Source: Hordeum vulgare subsp. vulgare (taxonomy: Eukaryota; Streptophyta; Magnoliopsida; Poales; Poaceae). From it: a stretch of 64,000 nt of DNA. Below are positions 1 to 12,982 of this stretch, piece after piece. A program made the position numbers and the translations under genes. The stretch covers positions 206,487,689 through 206,551,688 of the forward strand of contig NC_058523.1 in the NCBI RefSeq assembly GCF_904849725.1. The letters are read 5' to 3'. Position 1 is the stretch's first letter. Every line of letters starts with the position of its first letter. The notes under the pieces were generated by a model. That model was not told the origin of the DNA. It was given only the letters and a program-made list of their open reading frames with translations, and made no database searches.

Positions 1-1084
1 GGGCTTTCCTTGGATGACTTTTCCAGCCCATTATACCTTATTGTACATCCAATAAACCCACGTCGACCCCTTTGGGCATGGTGGGCCCACCAAGTGGGCC
101 CCCGAAACCCATTCGTCACTCCTGGTACACTACTGGTAATGCCCGAAAACTTTTCAGAATCCAAACACCAACTTCCTATATATCAATATTCGTTTCCGGA
201 CAATTCCGGAAACCCTCGTGACGTCCGCGATCTCATCCGGGACTCCGAACAACCTTCGGTCACCAACATATATAACTCAACTAAACTAAAACATCACCGA
301 ACCTTAAGTGTGCAGACCCTACGGGTTCGAGAACTATGTAGACATGACCCGAGACACTCCCCAGTCAATATCCAATAGCGGGACCTGGATGCCCATATTG
401 GATCCTATATATTCTACGAAGATCTTATCGGTTGAACCTTTGTCCAAGGATTTATATAATCCCGTATAACATTCCCTTTGTACTTCAGTATGTTACTTGC
501 CCGAGATTTACTCGTTCCGTAATACAAGATCCCGTGACTCACACTTGAGTCACATTGCTTGCAAGGCTTATATGTGATATTGTATTACTGAGTGGGCCCC
601 GAGATACCTCTCCGTCACACGGAGTGACAAAACCCAGTCCTGATCCATGATAACTCAATGGACACCTTCGGAGATACGTTTAGAGCACCTTTATAGTCAC
701 CCAGTAACATTCTGACGTTTGATACACACAAGGTATTCCTCCCGTGTCAGTATGTTACATGATCTCATGGTCATAGGAATGAATACTTGACACGCAGAAA
801 ACAATAGCAACAAAATGACACGATCACATGCTACATTTATAATTTTGGTCTTGTCCATCACATGATTCTCCTAATGATGTGATCCCGTTATCAAGTGACA
901 ACACTTGTCTATGGCCAGCAAACCTTGACCATTTTTTATCAACGAGCTAGTCAACTAGAGGCTTACTAGGGACAGTGTTGTGTCTATGTACCCACACATA
1001 TAGCATGGATAATAAACGATTATCATGAACAAAGAAATATAATAATTACTAATTTATTATTGCCTCTAGGGCATATTTCCAACA
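1..1084 (-). mobile_element. BARE/WIS/Angela-type Copia LTR, 5' part, minus strand
   Basis: Read on the minus strand, this block starts at 1084 with TGTTGGAAATATGCCCTAGA, which I recognise as the 5' terminus of the BARE1/WIS/Angela LTR of Triticeae. The body is the AT-rich LTR sequence of that family and runs off the left edge; the full LTR is about 1.7-1.8 kb. The sequence right of 1084 is a gag remnant of another element, not a polypurine tract. So 1084 is the outer 5' edge of this element or of a solo LTR. A possible 5-bp target duplication (ACCAG, 1085-1089) cannot be checked because the partner lies outside. It looks much less decayed than its surroundings. Confidence 0.9.
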
Positions 1085-2190
1085 ACCAGCTGCCAGGTCG
1101 TGTGCCTCACACTGATGGATGCGCGCGTGATCCTCGAGCTGAAGCACCAGCGTCAAGACAAGATCGTCCAGGGTGTCGCGGCGGCCGGACACCAGAATAG
1201 GTCCACCCTCGCACGCAACGTCCCCTCGAGCAGCAAAGGATGTCGAGCCTTCGCTCGCGAGCTGCGCCGGGTGGTTTGGTCGTTCAAGTTCAGGCGTGAG
1301 CTGTTCTCGTGCTACGATGGTGTCCTGACCCCACGGAGTTCATCTAGCTCTACGCTCTAAGCATCAAGGCGGTGGTCGGGTCTGCCAAGTTTATGGCGTA
1401 CTGGTTCCCCATGGCCCTCAAGGATGGCGCGCCCTCGTGTCTCATGAACCTGCACGAGGAATCAATCTCCTCATGGAGCGAGCTCTACGAGTAGTTCTTC
1501 TCCAACTTCAAGGTTACGCATGACCGCCCCATTTCTGTCAATGATCTATAGCGCGTGAAGTAGCACCCGAGGGAGACCCTACGCAAGTACATCCAACGCT
1601 TCAGCCACGTGTGCAACAAGATCCCGGGTGCCTCGTACGAGGCTATCATCATGGCGTTCTCCAACGGCGTCACAGACAACCGTATGTGTGAGAAGCTTCA
1701 CATCAATGACATATTGAGCATAGCCATGGAGCTATTCAACATCGTAGCAGAACAAGTGCGCCAAGGCCGAAGAAGGTCGCTTGTTCATGCACAGCAACCC
1801 CGATGACACGCCCGACGACGGCAAGGCGAAGGGCAAGAAGGTCAAGCGCAAGGGCCCCATAGTGCACGTAGCGAAGCATGAGCCGAAGCACAGCCGCGAC
1901 CATGATGTGCTCGAGAAGAACCATCGTTCGCACTCACAGAACTGGGCACTGCTAGGAGCTCAGGTCCCTCCGCGACCACCCTGTCACCCGGTGCCCAAAC
2001 CACAACGACCATGGTACTTGCCGCGGCGGTGGCCACAGAGGCGGCAAGTGGGGCGGCCGCAATGGAAACCCTCACTAGGGCTGGTGCAAGAAGCCTCGCA
2101 AGGATGGCTGGCGCGAACAACCCCACGAGGAAGATTGGCGTGACCGCCCATGAGAGGGCGCATCGCGCCAGCAGCCTCGCGAGGTACACG
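1085..2190 (+). pseudogene. Decayed gypsy gag (element O)
   Basis: Conceptual translation gives a Retrotrans_gag-type capsid region. A stretch ending in the motif SSWSELYE (about 1465-1490) is followed by a segment related to the family's RPISVNDL...RETLRKYIQRF core (about 1525-1605) and a downstream helix around 1640-1740. A Lys-rich tail follows at 1800-1900. Several in-frame stops, for example at about 1491 and 1548, and frame changes after 1740 show that it is dead. Related protease remnants lie at 6602-7368 on the same strand, so I infer that both belong to one old element, O, later split by the Sukkula LTR. The 5' end is lost at the Copia LTR junction. Confidence 0.75.
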
Positions 2191-5100
2191 TGAAATAACC
2201 CGGAACTGACGCTACAAAAGATTCCTTATTAATCTCATTGTCTTAGTATGATTTATTTGCTTGTCAAATTCATCATCACCTCATGCGCGTCATCCACATT
2301 ACACCGGCACTCTGTTGCCGTCATTGTTCAAAACTTGCATCCGTTATTAGTTGTCGGTTCACTCCCCTTTTGTAGTTGGCCGTTCAACACCAACCACACA
2401 TGCGCGCGCCCGCAACATCGATAAAATGTTGTTTTTAAGAGTGTTTATAAAACTTTCTTGGATTTGGTTGAAAGTTGGTGTGCGACCTTACTTCATTGTA
2501 GGTAGGTCGCGTGCCAAATTTCATTACAATCGAGGTCGTTTGATACCCCAACGGACAACTGTAACACACCATAATCGGTGTAATTAGCTAATGTTTTTGG
2601 TTTTCAAAAACTTTTTCTCGGGCCTCTATCTTCCCTCTCTTCTCAGCCTAATGCCTCCTACACAACCCACCTAGCCCAACCTAGCCCCTAGCCATCGCAG
2701 GAGTCATCCTATCGTAATCTTGTGGTGGAAAAATGGAGTTTAACCTCCTTCCCTAGCCCCCTTGCTATATATAGTCATTTAGCCATGCCTCTTTTTGAAA
2801 ACCTAAGGTACTCCCTCGTTTTCCATGCCTAACCAGCTCTAGTTATCGCCAAGGCCTCCCACCTCCCGCACCAGGCCCGCTGAAGCCCATCACAGGCCTG
2901 CCCCGGGCCCAAAGCCGCCCCACCACCTTCGCCCGAGAGTGTCCCGTGCCTGTCTCCCGAGCACGCCCATAGCCAGGGCCCCGAGCCGCAGCTCCCCGCC
3001 GCCGCTGCTCCAAGCATCGCTAGCCGGTGCCCTAGCTCCACCGGCGACGAACGCCACCGCAGCTCCTCTCAAGCCCGAGCCCCGCCGTGCCTCAGGGGTT
3101 GCACCGCCCCTCACAAGCCAACCAGAGTCGCGCCTGAGCTTGCCTACCGCTCCAATACCTTGCGCCACCACTTTGAAGCTCCACATCATCGTCGGAGGAG
3201 CACGACCGCACTAGAACCGGTCGCGATCGAGCTTCTTGGGCTCGATCAGAGCGCCCTCACCAAACGCCCGTCGGAGCCCCTGCCAAGCTCCACATTCGGA
3301 GGTGCCATCCGCCTCTGTCTCGTCCTAGCAAGGAGGATGAATGGTGCCCCATTGATCAAGTGCCCGAAGTGGGCTATAGTGCCAGCCGACCTCATGGGCC
3401 TCGCCACGTCGGCCAATTTCCCGGCTTGCCAGCGAAGCCGTCGGCCCATTGGTTGGACGCAGCCCAGCCGTCGACAAGGACGAGCTAGTGCCCGCCTATA
3501 GGAGAGATGATGCCGGCCCAGCTCCCGGAGCCATGCCTCTGCCTGGCAGCGCCTCCTCTAGGCCCAGCCAAAGCCGATTCTCGATCTCGGACAACCCTTT
3601 GGTGAGCGTCCATGTGCTATCCAAAGCCCGTATGTACATATTAGTATGTGACAACCTATAGATATTTTTTTCTTCTCACGATGATTTTTGCAATTATGGA
3701 GTGAATTTCTATTTTCAGAAAATATCATTAATTTGCATTGCTCATAAATAATTAACTGTGCATTGCATGTAAAAACTTTAGATTTGTAGATTGTCTAGAA
3801 TTTCATGTAGATTCATCATATCCCGCTTTCATGCATATTAATAATATTTAAACTTGATGTTTGCATTGTTTTGCATGATGCCACATTAAAATGATTTAAT
3901 TCATAGAAAAATAACCATGACTTCAATTTAAAAACTTTATACATGAAAAGTGCTTAGAATTTTGTGTGGGTTTACAATTTCCAACTTTCCACCATGTTTA
4001 AAATATGTAACTTGATGTTTTCATATATTTGCACAAATGCCATGTTAAAGAGGTTTAATTCATAAATAATTGACGATAGCTTTGATTAAAATGATCCACA
4101 TATGTAACCTGACTAGAAAAATGTGTAGAATCACATAGTGGTATTTATTTTACTGTTTAGCAAGTCTATAATTGTGTTATTGGCAGAACAACACCGAAAT
4201 CTTAATTTGCATATGAAGACTTTACAAAATTGTTATTCATTGTTCCGACCTTGTTTAAACTTGCTTAGACTCATGTAATTTCATAATAACTTGTGCATCC
4301 ATGATTTAACATGCTTGTGGCTGTCATTTGCAAACGATTTTAATTCATACGTATCATCTTGTATTGCTCATATCTTTTGGACCGTAACTCCATTTTAAAT
4401 GATCTATATATGTAAATCGACTAGAATGACATGTAGAATTACATTGCACACTTTATTTTTATATTTAATAAATATAATGTATGTTTAGTTGAGATATGGA
4501 AAAAATGGAAATTAACATAGGGGTCATTTTGTAAACCCTATATGTTGTTTCCGACCTCATTTAAAATGACTAGATAGTGTATTTTATTTACGCTTTGCCT
4601 CTTGCCATGTTTAAAAACATTTAACATTGTCTTGTACCTAAACGGGAGTGGACTAAGTAATTCAAATATGGAGTTTCGTCAATATGCATCTTGTTGCATA
4701 TTGCGCTTCACTTAACGTGTAGAAGTTGATTGTTGTGCTTTGGTGTGTCATGCATAATTAAATGTACATGCATCATATTCGATTGTACATCATGTCATGA
4801 ATATGTTATGGTGTTCAACATCTGTTTATTGTTTGTTTCCGGTTTGTATCTTTTCGATAGAGTTCCGAAACCGCTTCGGAGTGTGAGGATTCTTTCAAGT
4901 ATGTTGGTTCGTTTACTTCATGGGTTCGTTCTTCTTCCAAGCGAGATCTCATGCAAGATGATCATTTCCCTAGATATCATTACTATCATTGCTATGCTAT
5001 TTTTTCGTTTCTATCGCTATGTCTCGTTACCTACCACTTAAATATCAAGCCTCCCGACATTTCCATGAAAAGCCTCTAACCCCCTCCACGTCCTAGCAAA

Positions 5101-6601
5101 CCTTTGTTTGGCTATGTTATCGCTTGATCAGCCTTCTTATATCATTGCTAGTTGCAGGTGTAGATGCTTCCACGTGACAACATGGATATTCTTCTGAATA
5201 TCACCATATTATTGCTAATTAATGTAATGCACCTATATACTTGGTAAAAGGTGGAAGGCTTGACCTTCTAGCTCAGTGTTTTGTTCCATATTTGCCGCCC
5301 TAGTTACTTGTGTACCATTGTTATGTTCCATAATTGAGCGCTCCTAAGATGCTTGGGGTTGCTGTGGGGACCGCCTTCGTTTTCGTTTTGGGTTAAAATC
5401 TTTTGGCAAGGCCCAACATTGGTACTACATTTGCCTAATTACTAATTAAAAACATAGGGACCCACCGACACCCACGGATAATTAATCAACCCCCGGGCCA
5501 GTGCTCCTCATGAGTGTTGGTCCAAACTAGAGTCATGTGCGGGGCCAACCAAGGCAACCTGGGAGATTTCTATCAGGCCACTTTACCCTGCGCTCATCCG
5601 ACTGCTCCATGAGAACGAGGTACGCGACTCCTATCGGGATCGTCGGCACATCACGCGGCCTTGCTGGTTTTGTTTTACCTTTCTCGAATGGTTTGTGCAC
5701 GGGATTCCGAGGTTGATGGTTTCCATCGGAGTTCCGGAGGAGTCTATGGGCCTTCCGTCGTTGAGATTATTTCATGCAGCTTGTGCTGGTTTGTGATGGA
5801 CTAGTTCCAGCACCCCTGGAGGACTAAATCCTTCTGTGAGTCGTGTCGTAGTTATGTGGCAACTTGGGAACTTTTTTAACACCCAATCAGAAAAAACTTG
5901 AGGTAAACTTAATTAAAGTATGCCAACTGTGTGCGTAACTATGACTGTCTCTTGTCATGAGTTCTTATCCGAGAGTGGACACAGTGGAGTTATGTATGAC
6001 TCGTAAGTAGGTGTTGAGGATCACTTCGTGATCATTCTAGTTCACATCCATTTATGCGTAGATCACCCCCTCTTATTCTTGTACTCTTAAGTTAGCTACT
6101 CAAATAGATTCTTAGTGCTTCTTGCAGCCTCACCATTTATCCATACCTTACCATTTAAGCTTTGCTAGTCTTGATACCTTTGGAAATGAGATTGATGAGT
6201 CCCTCTGGCTCACAGATTATTACAACAATAGTTGCAAGAATAGGTAAAGCGATACTTTGACGTGGGTGTGATGTTTTTTCTATTTGGAGTTTCTTCTTCT
6301 TCTTCCTCGATCATAGGACGGCTTCCAGGCTAGTAGCTTGGGATAGCAAGGATGGAGGTTGTTCTTTTATCGTTTGATTTCATCCGTAGTCAGTCCCTGC
6401 TCTTTTGAATGGTGATTGAAAGTATTTTGTATTGAGAAGTTCATGTTTAGCTTGTGGCAAGTGTAAGCCAATTATATATACTCATCCCTTATGTACATGT
6501 ACTTCTAACGGTATCCATTCTTGCAAAACAATGAGATGCGCTTCTATCCTTGTCGAGGCCCTCATGCCAGAATAACATAGGATCGCATCTTGGGCGTTAT
6601 A
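2191..6601 (+). mobile_element. Sukkula-type giant LTR (apparently solo)
   Basis: This is a single 4.4-kb LTR-like unit. Its start (TG at 2191) aligns, with divergence, to the LTR start at 62648. Its last 25 bases (CATAGGATCGCATCTTGGGC onward, 6577-6601) match the known Sukkula LTR terminus apart from a few substitutions. Inside are a GC-rich block (about 2830-3600), an AT-rich stretch (3660-4980) and a conserved block (about 4985-5420) repeated at 62226-62647. The length fits the 4.5-5 kb LTRs of this large, non-coding retrotransposon derivative. Remnants of element O flank it on both sides, which suggests a solo LTR left by recombination. I could not find a matching 5-bp target duplication (ACACG left, AGGCC right), so the edges may be worn. 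Open frames in the GC-rich block are not supported as genes. Confidence 0.8.
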
Positions 6602-7368
6602 AGGCCCCAGGACAATGCGGATCTTCCTGTCCTGCCGCCGCTGCCCAAGAGGGTTGATGATAACCAGCGCGAAGAGGAGGCTGAGGGCTACTAGGGAACA
6701 GGGCAGTAGCATGCATCTTCGATGGAGCCAGTGCCCCTACGTCGAACCGCCTGTTATTGCAGTTCTCTCGGGAGGTGAACGCAGCCCTCCCGAAGCTGCA
6801 AGCTACATGGCCCCTCAACCGGTCGCTGTACACCATCACTTTCGACTGCAAGGACTGCCTCTAGTCCACTGTTGCTAGGGGCACATTCCCCATGTTGTGC
6901 ATCCCCACCATCAGCAATGTCTCGGTAACCAACACCCTCATCCGAGGAGGCGCCAGCCTCAATGTGCTATTTAACGAGACCTTCCAGACACTCTAGGTGC
7001 CTTACAACTAGTTGATGCCTACGAGGCCGTTTTCATGAGTGACCAACTATTCTACTATTCCCCTAGGGCAAGTCTACCTCCTTGTGTCCTTTGGAACATG
7101 CAACAACTACAACACCTAGCTCATTGACTTTAATGTAGCACACATGGGCCTACAGTACAACACAATCTTGGGATACCCGGCGATGGCAAAGTTCATGGTG
7201 GGGACACACCATGGGTACAACGTCCTCAGGATGCATGGCTGCAGAAGCGTCATCACCAACGCCTACGATAAAAAGGATAGGACAAGTTCCCTTGAGCGTG
7301 CCTATAAAGCTGCTATGACCAAGCATTCGGAAGGCGAGGGAGATGTTGGGCCTCGCGAGGCTGCGCAT
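6602..7368 (+). pseudogene. Decayed gypsy protease region (element O)
   Basis: Three-frame reading finds the retropepsin-like region of a gypsy element. It contains an active-site remnant LIRGGASLNVL at about 6932-6964, with the catalytic Asp replaced, and a downstream segment at 7129-7240 that includes ILGYPAMAKF. The closest relative in the window is the protease of element E (51430-52000, minus strand), so O and E are probably related families. Many stops and frame changes are present. The reading ends at 7368 where the LTR of element A begins. No RT or integrase of O is visible; it would lie beyond A's far end, which the window does not show. Confidence 0.7.
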
Positions 7369-7837
7369 GTTGGTGTCAAAATCGGCATATCGCGCGTAGG
7401 GGGTCCTGAACTGTAGTCCTTGGATCGACGGGTTGCAAGAAACGAACGAGACAATATTTACCCAGGTTCAGGCCCTCTTGAGGAGGTAAAACCCTATGGC
7501 ATGCTTGATTATATTAATGGTGTATAAGGATTACAGAGTTGATCTACCACAAGATCGTATGAGCTGAAACCCTAGATGAGTCAACTTCCCTATGCGGAGG
7601 AAACCCTCTGGTTTATATAGATACCAGGGGGTCCCTAGGGTTACATGCAAACAACCTTAGCCGGGGACAGATGTGCCAATCTAGCCTACTCAACCTGGGC
7701 AAAACGCGAGTCTCCGGAGCCTTCCTACTTGTTTACGAGGTCGTCATGTGGTCCGGTCTTTAGTAATGCGGCCCATTAGGTCGGCCTGTGAGCAAAGGCC
7801 CGACCGCCCGAGGAACCCTTAATCCCAGACTCCCTTA
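7369..7837 (-). mobile_element. Element A 3' LTR
   Basis: This 469-bp LTR reads TAAGGGAGTC...CCAACA on the minus strand (plus-strand ends TGTTGGTGTC and GACTCCCTTA). The canonical start would be TG; here it has mutated to TA. It has a TATA-like box at 7611-7620 in the minus direction. It is inserted in the protease remnant of O at 7368. The 5' partner LTR is not in the window. Confidence 0.8.
7611..7620 (-). promoter_or_regulatory. TATA-like box in element A LTR
   Basis: The minus strand reads CTATATAAAC in the middle of the LTR, a plausible core promoter for transcription of A towards the left. Sequence pattern only. Confidence 0.5.
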
Positions 7838-7852
7838 GTAGCCCCCGAACTA
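7838..7852 (-). other. Polypurine tract of element A
   Basis: The minus strand reads TTCGGGGGCTAC directly abutting the LTR. This is the plus-strand primer type found next to 3' LTRs, and it fixes A's orientation as minus. Confidence 0.65.
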
Positions 7853-8391
7853 GCGTCCAACACCGATGTATATGGTCTTCGGCAGCTCCTTGTATCCAGA
7901 GTAATCGACTTGTGAGGCGAGTTCCCCTCATATTCGTATGGTTTAAACTTGGTCATTTGTCAATGTCATGCCTTTAAAACAGGCACTGGTTAATCAGAAG
8001 AAAAAAGGCCCGAGTGTGAACAGTTCCTCATCTGACAACCTTTCTGACGAAAGGTCGCAATAGTTAATTATGACAAAAACTCGATTCGTGGTTTGAGGCC
8101 ACTTCCTCACGGGCACGTGTTGTCAATGTGGGAATCGTTCCCCACTTTTTCAGGGGATATGGGCAATAGTATCAAAAATCCCACGCACGTTCATCGACGC
8201 GGTTTTCTGGGGAAATACTTGGGCCTGCAGCGCAATAAATGGAACCCTTGGCTCAGCGCCCCTGATAAAAGGGAAAAAGATCCATAGAGCAGCCATAGGC
8301 ATTCCAGACTGGACCCCCTCCCATTCTAGCTTCCAAGCGCTGAGATCCATTTCATGTTTTGACCTCTCCCAGCTGTTCTCCTAACTCAGCC

Positions 8392-9727
8392 ATGGCCAGA
8401 TCAGTTTCTCATGGAAAGTGGGAGGTATCCTGCATCTCCGACCAGGACATCCGGGAGCTGAACGACGCCGCCTATCTATCCCTGAATATCGCTCACCATG
8501 CGCCGGAGAAAGGCAAGGTGGTGCAGACTTCAAGGCCAGTCGAAAGAGTAGTGTTCGTCCCTCACTTCATATGGGGACTACGCTTCCCACTCCACCCATT
8601 CGTTAGGGCCTGATGTTCTACTATAGGTTAAATTTTCATGATCTTCCCACGAAATCCTTCTTGCACATCTCCTCATTCATTATCCTTTGTGAGGCCTTCA
8701 TGCGGGTTCATCCTTACTTTGGCTTATGGAGCAAGACCTTCAAAGTCAGTCAGTGGCCAACACGCTGACTGTGGCGGGGCCATGGTCAGCAAGCTCCCTC
8801 GGATCAAATGGCCGGAGTACACCTTCATCAACACCATCAAGTCCTGGCAAAAGGAGTGTTTTGTATCATTGAACCTCGTGAGGCAATCTAGTCGGAGCCT
8901 GCCGAGTTTAGATCCGGACCTCCTAAGAGGCTAACCTCGTGGGTGAAAAGGGGTCTCGACTAGGAATCATCCTTGGAGGTGAAGGCGCTGCAGAAGCATA
9001 TCAAGGAGATGGTGGAGGCGAATGTCAAGCTGACCAATGTGGTTCAGGTCATGCTCCGCCGCCGCATCCTTCCTTGCCAGCGTCGGGACACACCAATGTG
9101 GTCCTAGAAGCTCGGCGACCAAGGCAGCGTGACCCAATTCTACCATATTACCCTCGACAAGTTGTGGAAAGTAATGTTCAAACCTCAACAGGAATGGTCG
9201 GCCGAGGAGGAAGACATAGGCTTGGATGCCGCTCACCCTCCCTTGGAGGTATAACCACGCCTTTATTCTTTCTCCCACGGCTCTTGGATGGCTGGCTGGA
9301 GAAGGTCAAGAAAATACACGGCCCAAGCCCCCTACCCGAGGACCTTAGGTCGCAATTGCTGACCTCGATCCTGGTAGTGGCGCCATACATGGTACGAGAG
9401 ATAAGGGAGAAGAAGAAAAAGGAGACCCCGGGGGTCTCTGATCAAGGGGTCCTACGGATACAAAGTCCGGACACACCCACGCCTCCTCCATCTATGAGGA
9501 AGAGGAGTCCGAGGATGGAGAGGAAAAGGATTCCCTTCAAACAAGAAAGAGGGCGGCGTCGGAGGACGCCAAAGAGGGCCTGCCTCCCCAGGTCCCGAAG
9601 AGACCCTGCAGAAGCAAGGTCATCCTGCCCGATGACAGCCTGAATTCTGAGGACGACTCCGGAGCCTTCGAAAGGGTCCCCCGAAGAACCCCAAGGGTCA
9701 AGCCCCCGGACCAAAGGTACGAAATCC
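8392..9727 (+). pseudogene. Antisense accessory gene of element A, N-terminal part (Transposase_28-like)
   Basis: From ATG at 8392 the protein begins MARSVSHGKWEVS. It then contains FVPHFIWGLRFPLHPFVR (about 8552-8605), FGLWSKTF (8716-8739) and a segment with KLTNVVQVMLRRRILPCQRR (9022-9081). These are the conserved blocks of the plant 'putative gypsy type transposon' domain (PF04195), carried by antisense ORFs of Tat-lineage retrotransposons. Function is unknown. At least two frame changes (near 8610 and 8750) and a stop near 8932 disrupt it. An acidic/basic low-complexity region follows (9400-9700) and ends at a possible splice donor near 9717 (AAAG|GTACG). It runs opposite to A's gag. Confidence 0.7.
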
Positions 9728-11586
9728 GAACTATATTTAATGAGTTATACTAAGGTTTCATTGATAATTGTACATGCTCTCTTCTCTGCCGCAACCATGC
9801 CCAAGACCTCCCGAAGGAAGTTTCGGGGGGTTCACTACTGGCCGAACTAGCGGAGAGTGGGAATGCATACCACACTACTCTCCCTCAGCCATTGTATGAG
9901 ACCGTGGAGGTGATAACCCACCAAGCCCCTCCGAACAAGGGGGACGAGGTGGTGATGGCCGAGGTAAATAGCTCAGCCACTGAAGACCGGTAGGTCCCAG
10001 CCGAGGTTCATGCCTCAGTCACTCGGACCCACGAGGTAGATCCCCTCCCAACAACGGGACAGGGAGGCCCGGATTCGCCCGAGATTCCTCGAGATACAGC
10101 TCCAAGGAGCTCTTCTCCTCTGGCGTCTTCAACGTTGCCCCCCGCAACGCCTGTGAGAAAACAAGCTATGGCCGAGTGGCCTACCATGATGGACGAGGCC
10201 CTATCCGGTTCATCCAATGCCGATGAACATCACACCCTTATGGGTGCGATTCTGTAAAGCATCCAGTCCATTGATAGCGGACTGAAGGAGCCTTCAGCGG
10301 TTTGCTAGCAGGTTTCGAGGTAACCCGATTAGTGTTAATTTTGTTTATAAGGGTTTTACATGCCTTATTGGTATCATAGCCCCCGAGAAAGGGGTGAGTC
10401 CAAAAACTTCCCCATGGCTCAAAAGAACTTATTGTCTTTGAACAAAATCAGTTCGGGGACCCATGAACTATGACAGCTCAATGGGGTACTTTGGACAAAT
10501 ATCCTGATCCCGTTAACGTGGATGCTTATAAAATCCTATGATATATTCGCACGGCTCGTCCTCGATTGTGGCTAGCAATGTCCTTGAGCTTGCCGAGCTG
10601 AACCAGAAACTCCAGGTTTCCGACAAGGAACTTAACCGACTTAATAGTCGGCTAGATGAGAAGCAAGGTAAACTTAATGCATGCCATTGAGACTCTTCTT
10701 GTACTTTAATAGTTTAGTATTGTCTGGCTTTTATATATGACTTCGTGATTTAGATTATGTCAGGATCCATGGACATGGATTTAGAGCAACTCGGGGCCAA
10801 ATTGGAGAAGGCCAAGTAGGAGGTCGTCTCTCATAAGATGGTGGCGAAGCAAACCGCTGCTGAGCTAAACTCGATGAAGATCAGGAGCGGCGGGCACAAG
10901 CCTCGATAGGCTGAGGTCCAACACGAGCTGCAAGATGCGAGCGTCAAGAACGAGGTCTTGGAAAAAAAGTTAGAGGAACAGGAGATCGAGCTCTCCAAAC
11001 TGTCCTTCAAGGTCAAATCAGAGTGGGTAGAGAGGCGCTTCTTCGAAGAAGAAGTGCGCCATGCCAAGAAGATTGCAGATGGTAAGCCATACTTACTGCA
11101 AAGTGCCTTTGGTGAAAACAGGTTTGCCTTTCTTACACGGCTATGGACCTCCCACGGAATAAAGCACATGCTACCAAGCACTACGTGGTCCACGACAGGG
11201 ACGCCGAGCAGAGGCTTTCCTGGGCGAAGTTTCAGACTCCCGAGACTAATCGCTTTCTTGTGAATCACATGAAGCAGCTCATGGAGTTGCATAGGATGGG
11301 GGACCCGGCCATGAAGGACCTTTGCATCTGGTTATAGCCTACCGAGCCTCTACAAAACAGTTACTTCGCCTTAGTGCAGAAGCTGTGTGACAATATGCTA
11401 CAGGTCAAGGTCCTTAAGTGGTATGTCTACATAGAGGGATCTCGGATGGATTTTGCGAAGACCATGATGCACTGGCCAGGAGTGAAGCCCTTGACGATAG
11501 CAACCGCACCTCCACCTCCTGGTAAGGAACATAGGCGGCCACAACTTTATTTCTCTTCCGTAAACGGAGGGTGCTCGGGAGATTGA
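9728..11586 (+). pseudogene. Antisense accessory gene of element A, coiled-coil C-terminal part
   Basis: Scattered exon-like stretches continue the accessory gene. A Glu/Lys-rich region at about 10790-11080 reads as heptad-like coiled coil (for example KLEEQEIELSKLSFKVKSEW, 10964-11023). It is followed by an exon at about 11143-11337 and another at 11374-11520 with the segment VKWYVYIEGSRMDF-like near 11415-11460. Spacers between them contain AT-rich intron-like DNA (9730-9790, 10320-10560, 10670-10760). Stops interrupt most pieces. The assignment rests on the same order of parts seen in such antisense ORFs. Exact exon borders are uncertain. Confidence 0.5.
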
Positions 11587-12520
11587 AGCCCAATGCCCTA
11601 AGGCAATTCACTTTCATTATGAAACTTGTCCTAAGACAATGTGCCTTGGAACAATCTATCATTATGAAACTTTTCCTAAGGCAATGCACTTTCAATTATT
11701 TCTTGACTTCTGTTTTAGCCATTTAATTTGAAAGTTTCCAGTCGTTGGCTTCTGCCCCCATGTAGAGACTACAAAGGGTGTTTCGACATCCGCACTATGA
11801 CCCTTAGCCGATGTATCGGTGCTCGGAAGTGGTAGTGTGTGAAGGAAACGAGGCAATCACACTATTCAGCTTTAGTGCTTTCACTTAGCCTTACGAGCTT
11901 GAATTCGGGGGCTAGCCCCCATTTTTTCGTGGTAGTCGGATGAACCGAATTTGAAAATTGTTACAACCTCGTTTGCAAAGGTACAAACCTCTCCATCTAA
12001 TGCATAATTAAACCTCCATCGGTTGTAGTATTTAAGCTTGCATTGCAAACCGGTTCTCTCTCATTATGAGAGTCAGTTTTCACCTTTCTCCATTGAGGTA
12101 TTTTGGTCAGGCCATCTAGGAATACAATCGCAGTGGTTCTCCCTTTACCCCTTTAGCCGAACTAGTGGAACATAAGGGGGAAGTCACAGGAGCAGGGCAA
12201 CCCAACTATTGACCCAAGACATAATTTGGAACCGATGCATATAAAGCAATATTCAAGAAAGGTGAGCACTAAGAAAAGGTAGTGACGGGGTAGTGCTCGG
12301 GGCGGTATATATCCAAGCCCCCGGTCTATTAGGCGATCGCACTTGATACTTATTAAACAAATCTACCCTTCAACGTCAATGAGTAGAACACATATATATG
12401 TAAAGATACTGTAAAATAAGTATATGAATAATATTTACTATAATTCATGGCGCCAAGGCAGCTGTTATAGGGAACTATTGTTTTGAACAACATATTTCAA
12501 GGCGACCTTTTGTCCATGGC
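11587..12520. other. Non-coding interior of element A
   Basis: I see no coding signal here. A short imperfect repeat occurs at about 11594-11695, where variants of a 'ttatgaaacttgtcctaag' unit recur three times. The rest is AT-rich, structureless DNA where pol would be expected in an autonomous element. Confidence 0.5.
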
Positions 12521-12523
12521 AGA

Positions 12524-12982
12524 TCATTTGTGACTTGACGTCCACCCTGCTTCTAGCTGCGCAGTTTCTATTATTCTTCTTAGAAGGGAGGGGTAGTATC
12601 CTTTAAAGATGGTTATTATCGGCAGGCGGACCTTGAATAGAGGGTCTTGAAAAGCTGGCGTGCTATAGGTGAGCTTGACGCTTGAAAGATCCTTAACGGC
12701 ATCTCGTACTTCTGTGCGATGATGTTGGGACCGCAGTTTGGTCGAACAAAACATATGGTCCTTGTTGGTGGATCCCCACACGTGCCCACAGTATTTTGAG
12801 CATGAAATTGTGTCTACGAGGGACATACCTTCCGAGTGATCGGGATGTGCCATGGGGAGCGTATACCTATTTGTTTTGAGCCGGAGACATCTCCGGGGGA
12901 TCCTGTTGAGCTCGGGCTTGCTTGCCGGCGTGCAGCGCCTGATGGCGAGCTTGTTGCTTGACGCTTCGTTGTTGTATTGGCA
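12524..12982 (-). pseudogene. Open stretch after element A protease, unknown
   Basis: On the minus strand, downstream of the protease, a stretch of about 109 codons (12853-12524) is free of stops. It does not resemble RT, RNase H or integrase. I do not recognise a domain. It is rich in Ser, His and basic residues and has no obvious membrane segment. It could be chance, or a degraded link region of a non-autonomous family. Confidence 0.25.

Noticed and set aside
10..378. Open frame of 122 codons at the left edge
   Set aside because: It lies inside the Copia LTR on the strand opposite to the element and matches no domain; chance ORF.
2829..3661. Several overlapping open frames rich in Ala, Pro and Arg on both strands
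   Set aside because: GC-rich block of the Sukkula LTR; frames occur on both strands at once and the same happens at 60120-60630 and 63020-63816, so they are composition artefacts.
4730..5041. 103-codon hydrophobic open frame
   Set aside because: Lies in the AT-rich part of the Sukkula LTR; the homologous stretch of the other copy does not keep it open.
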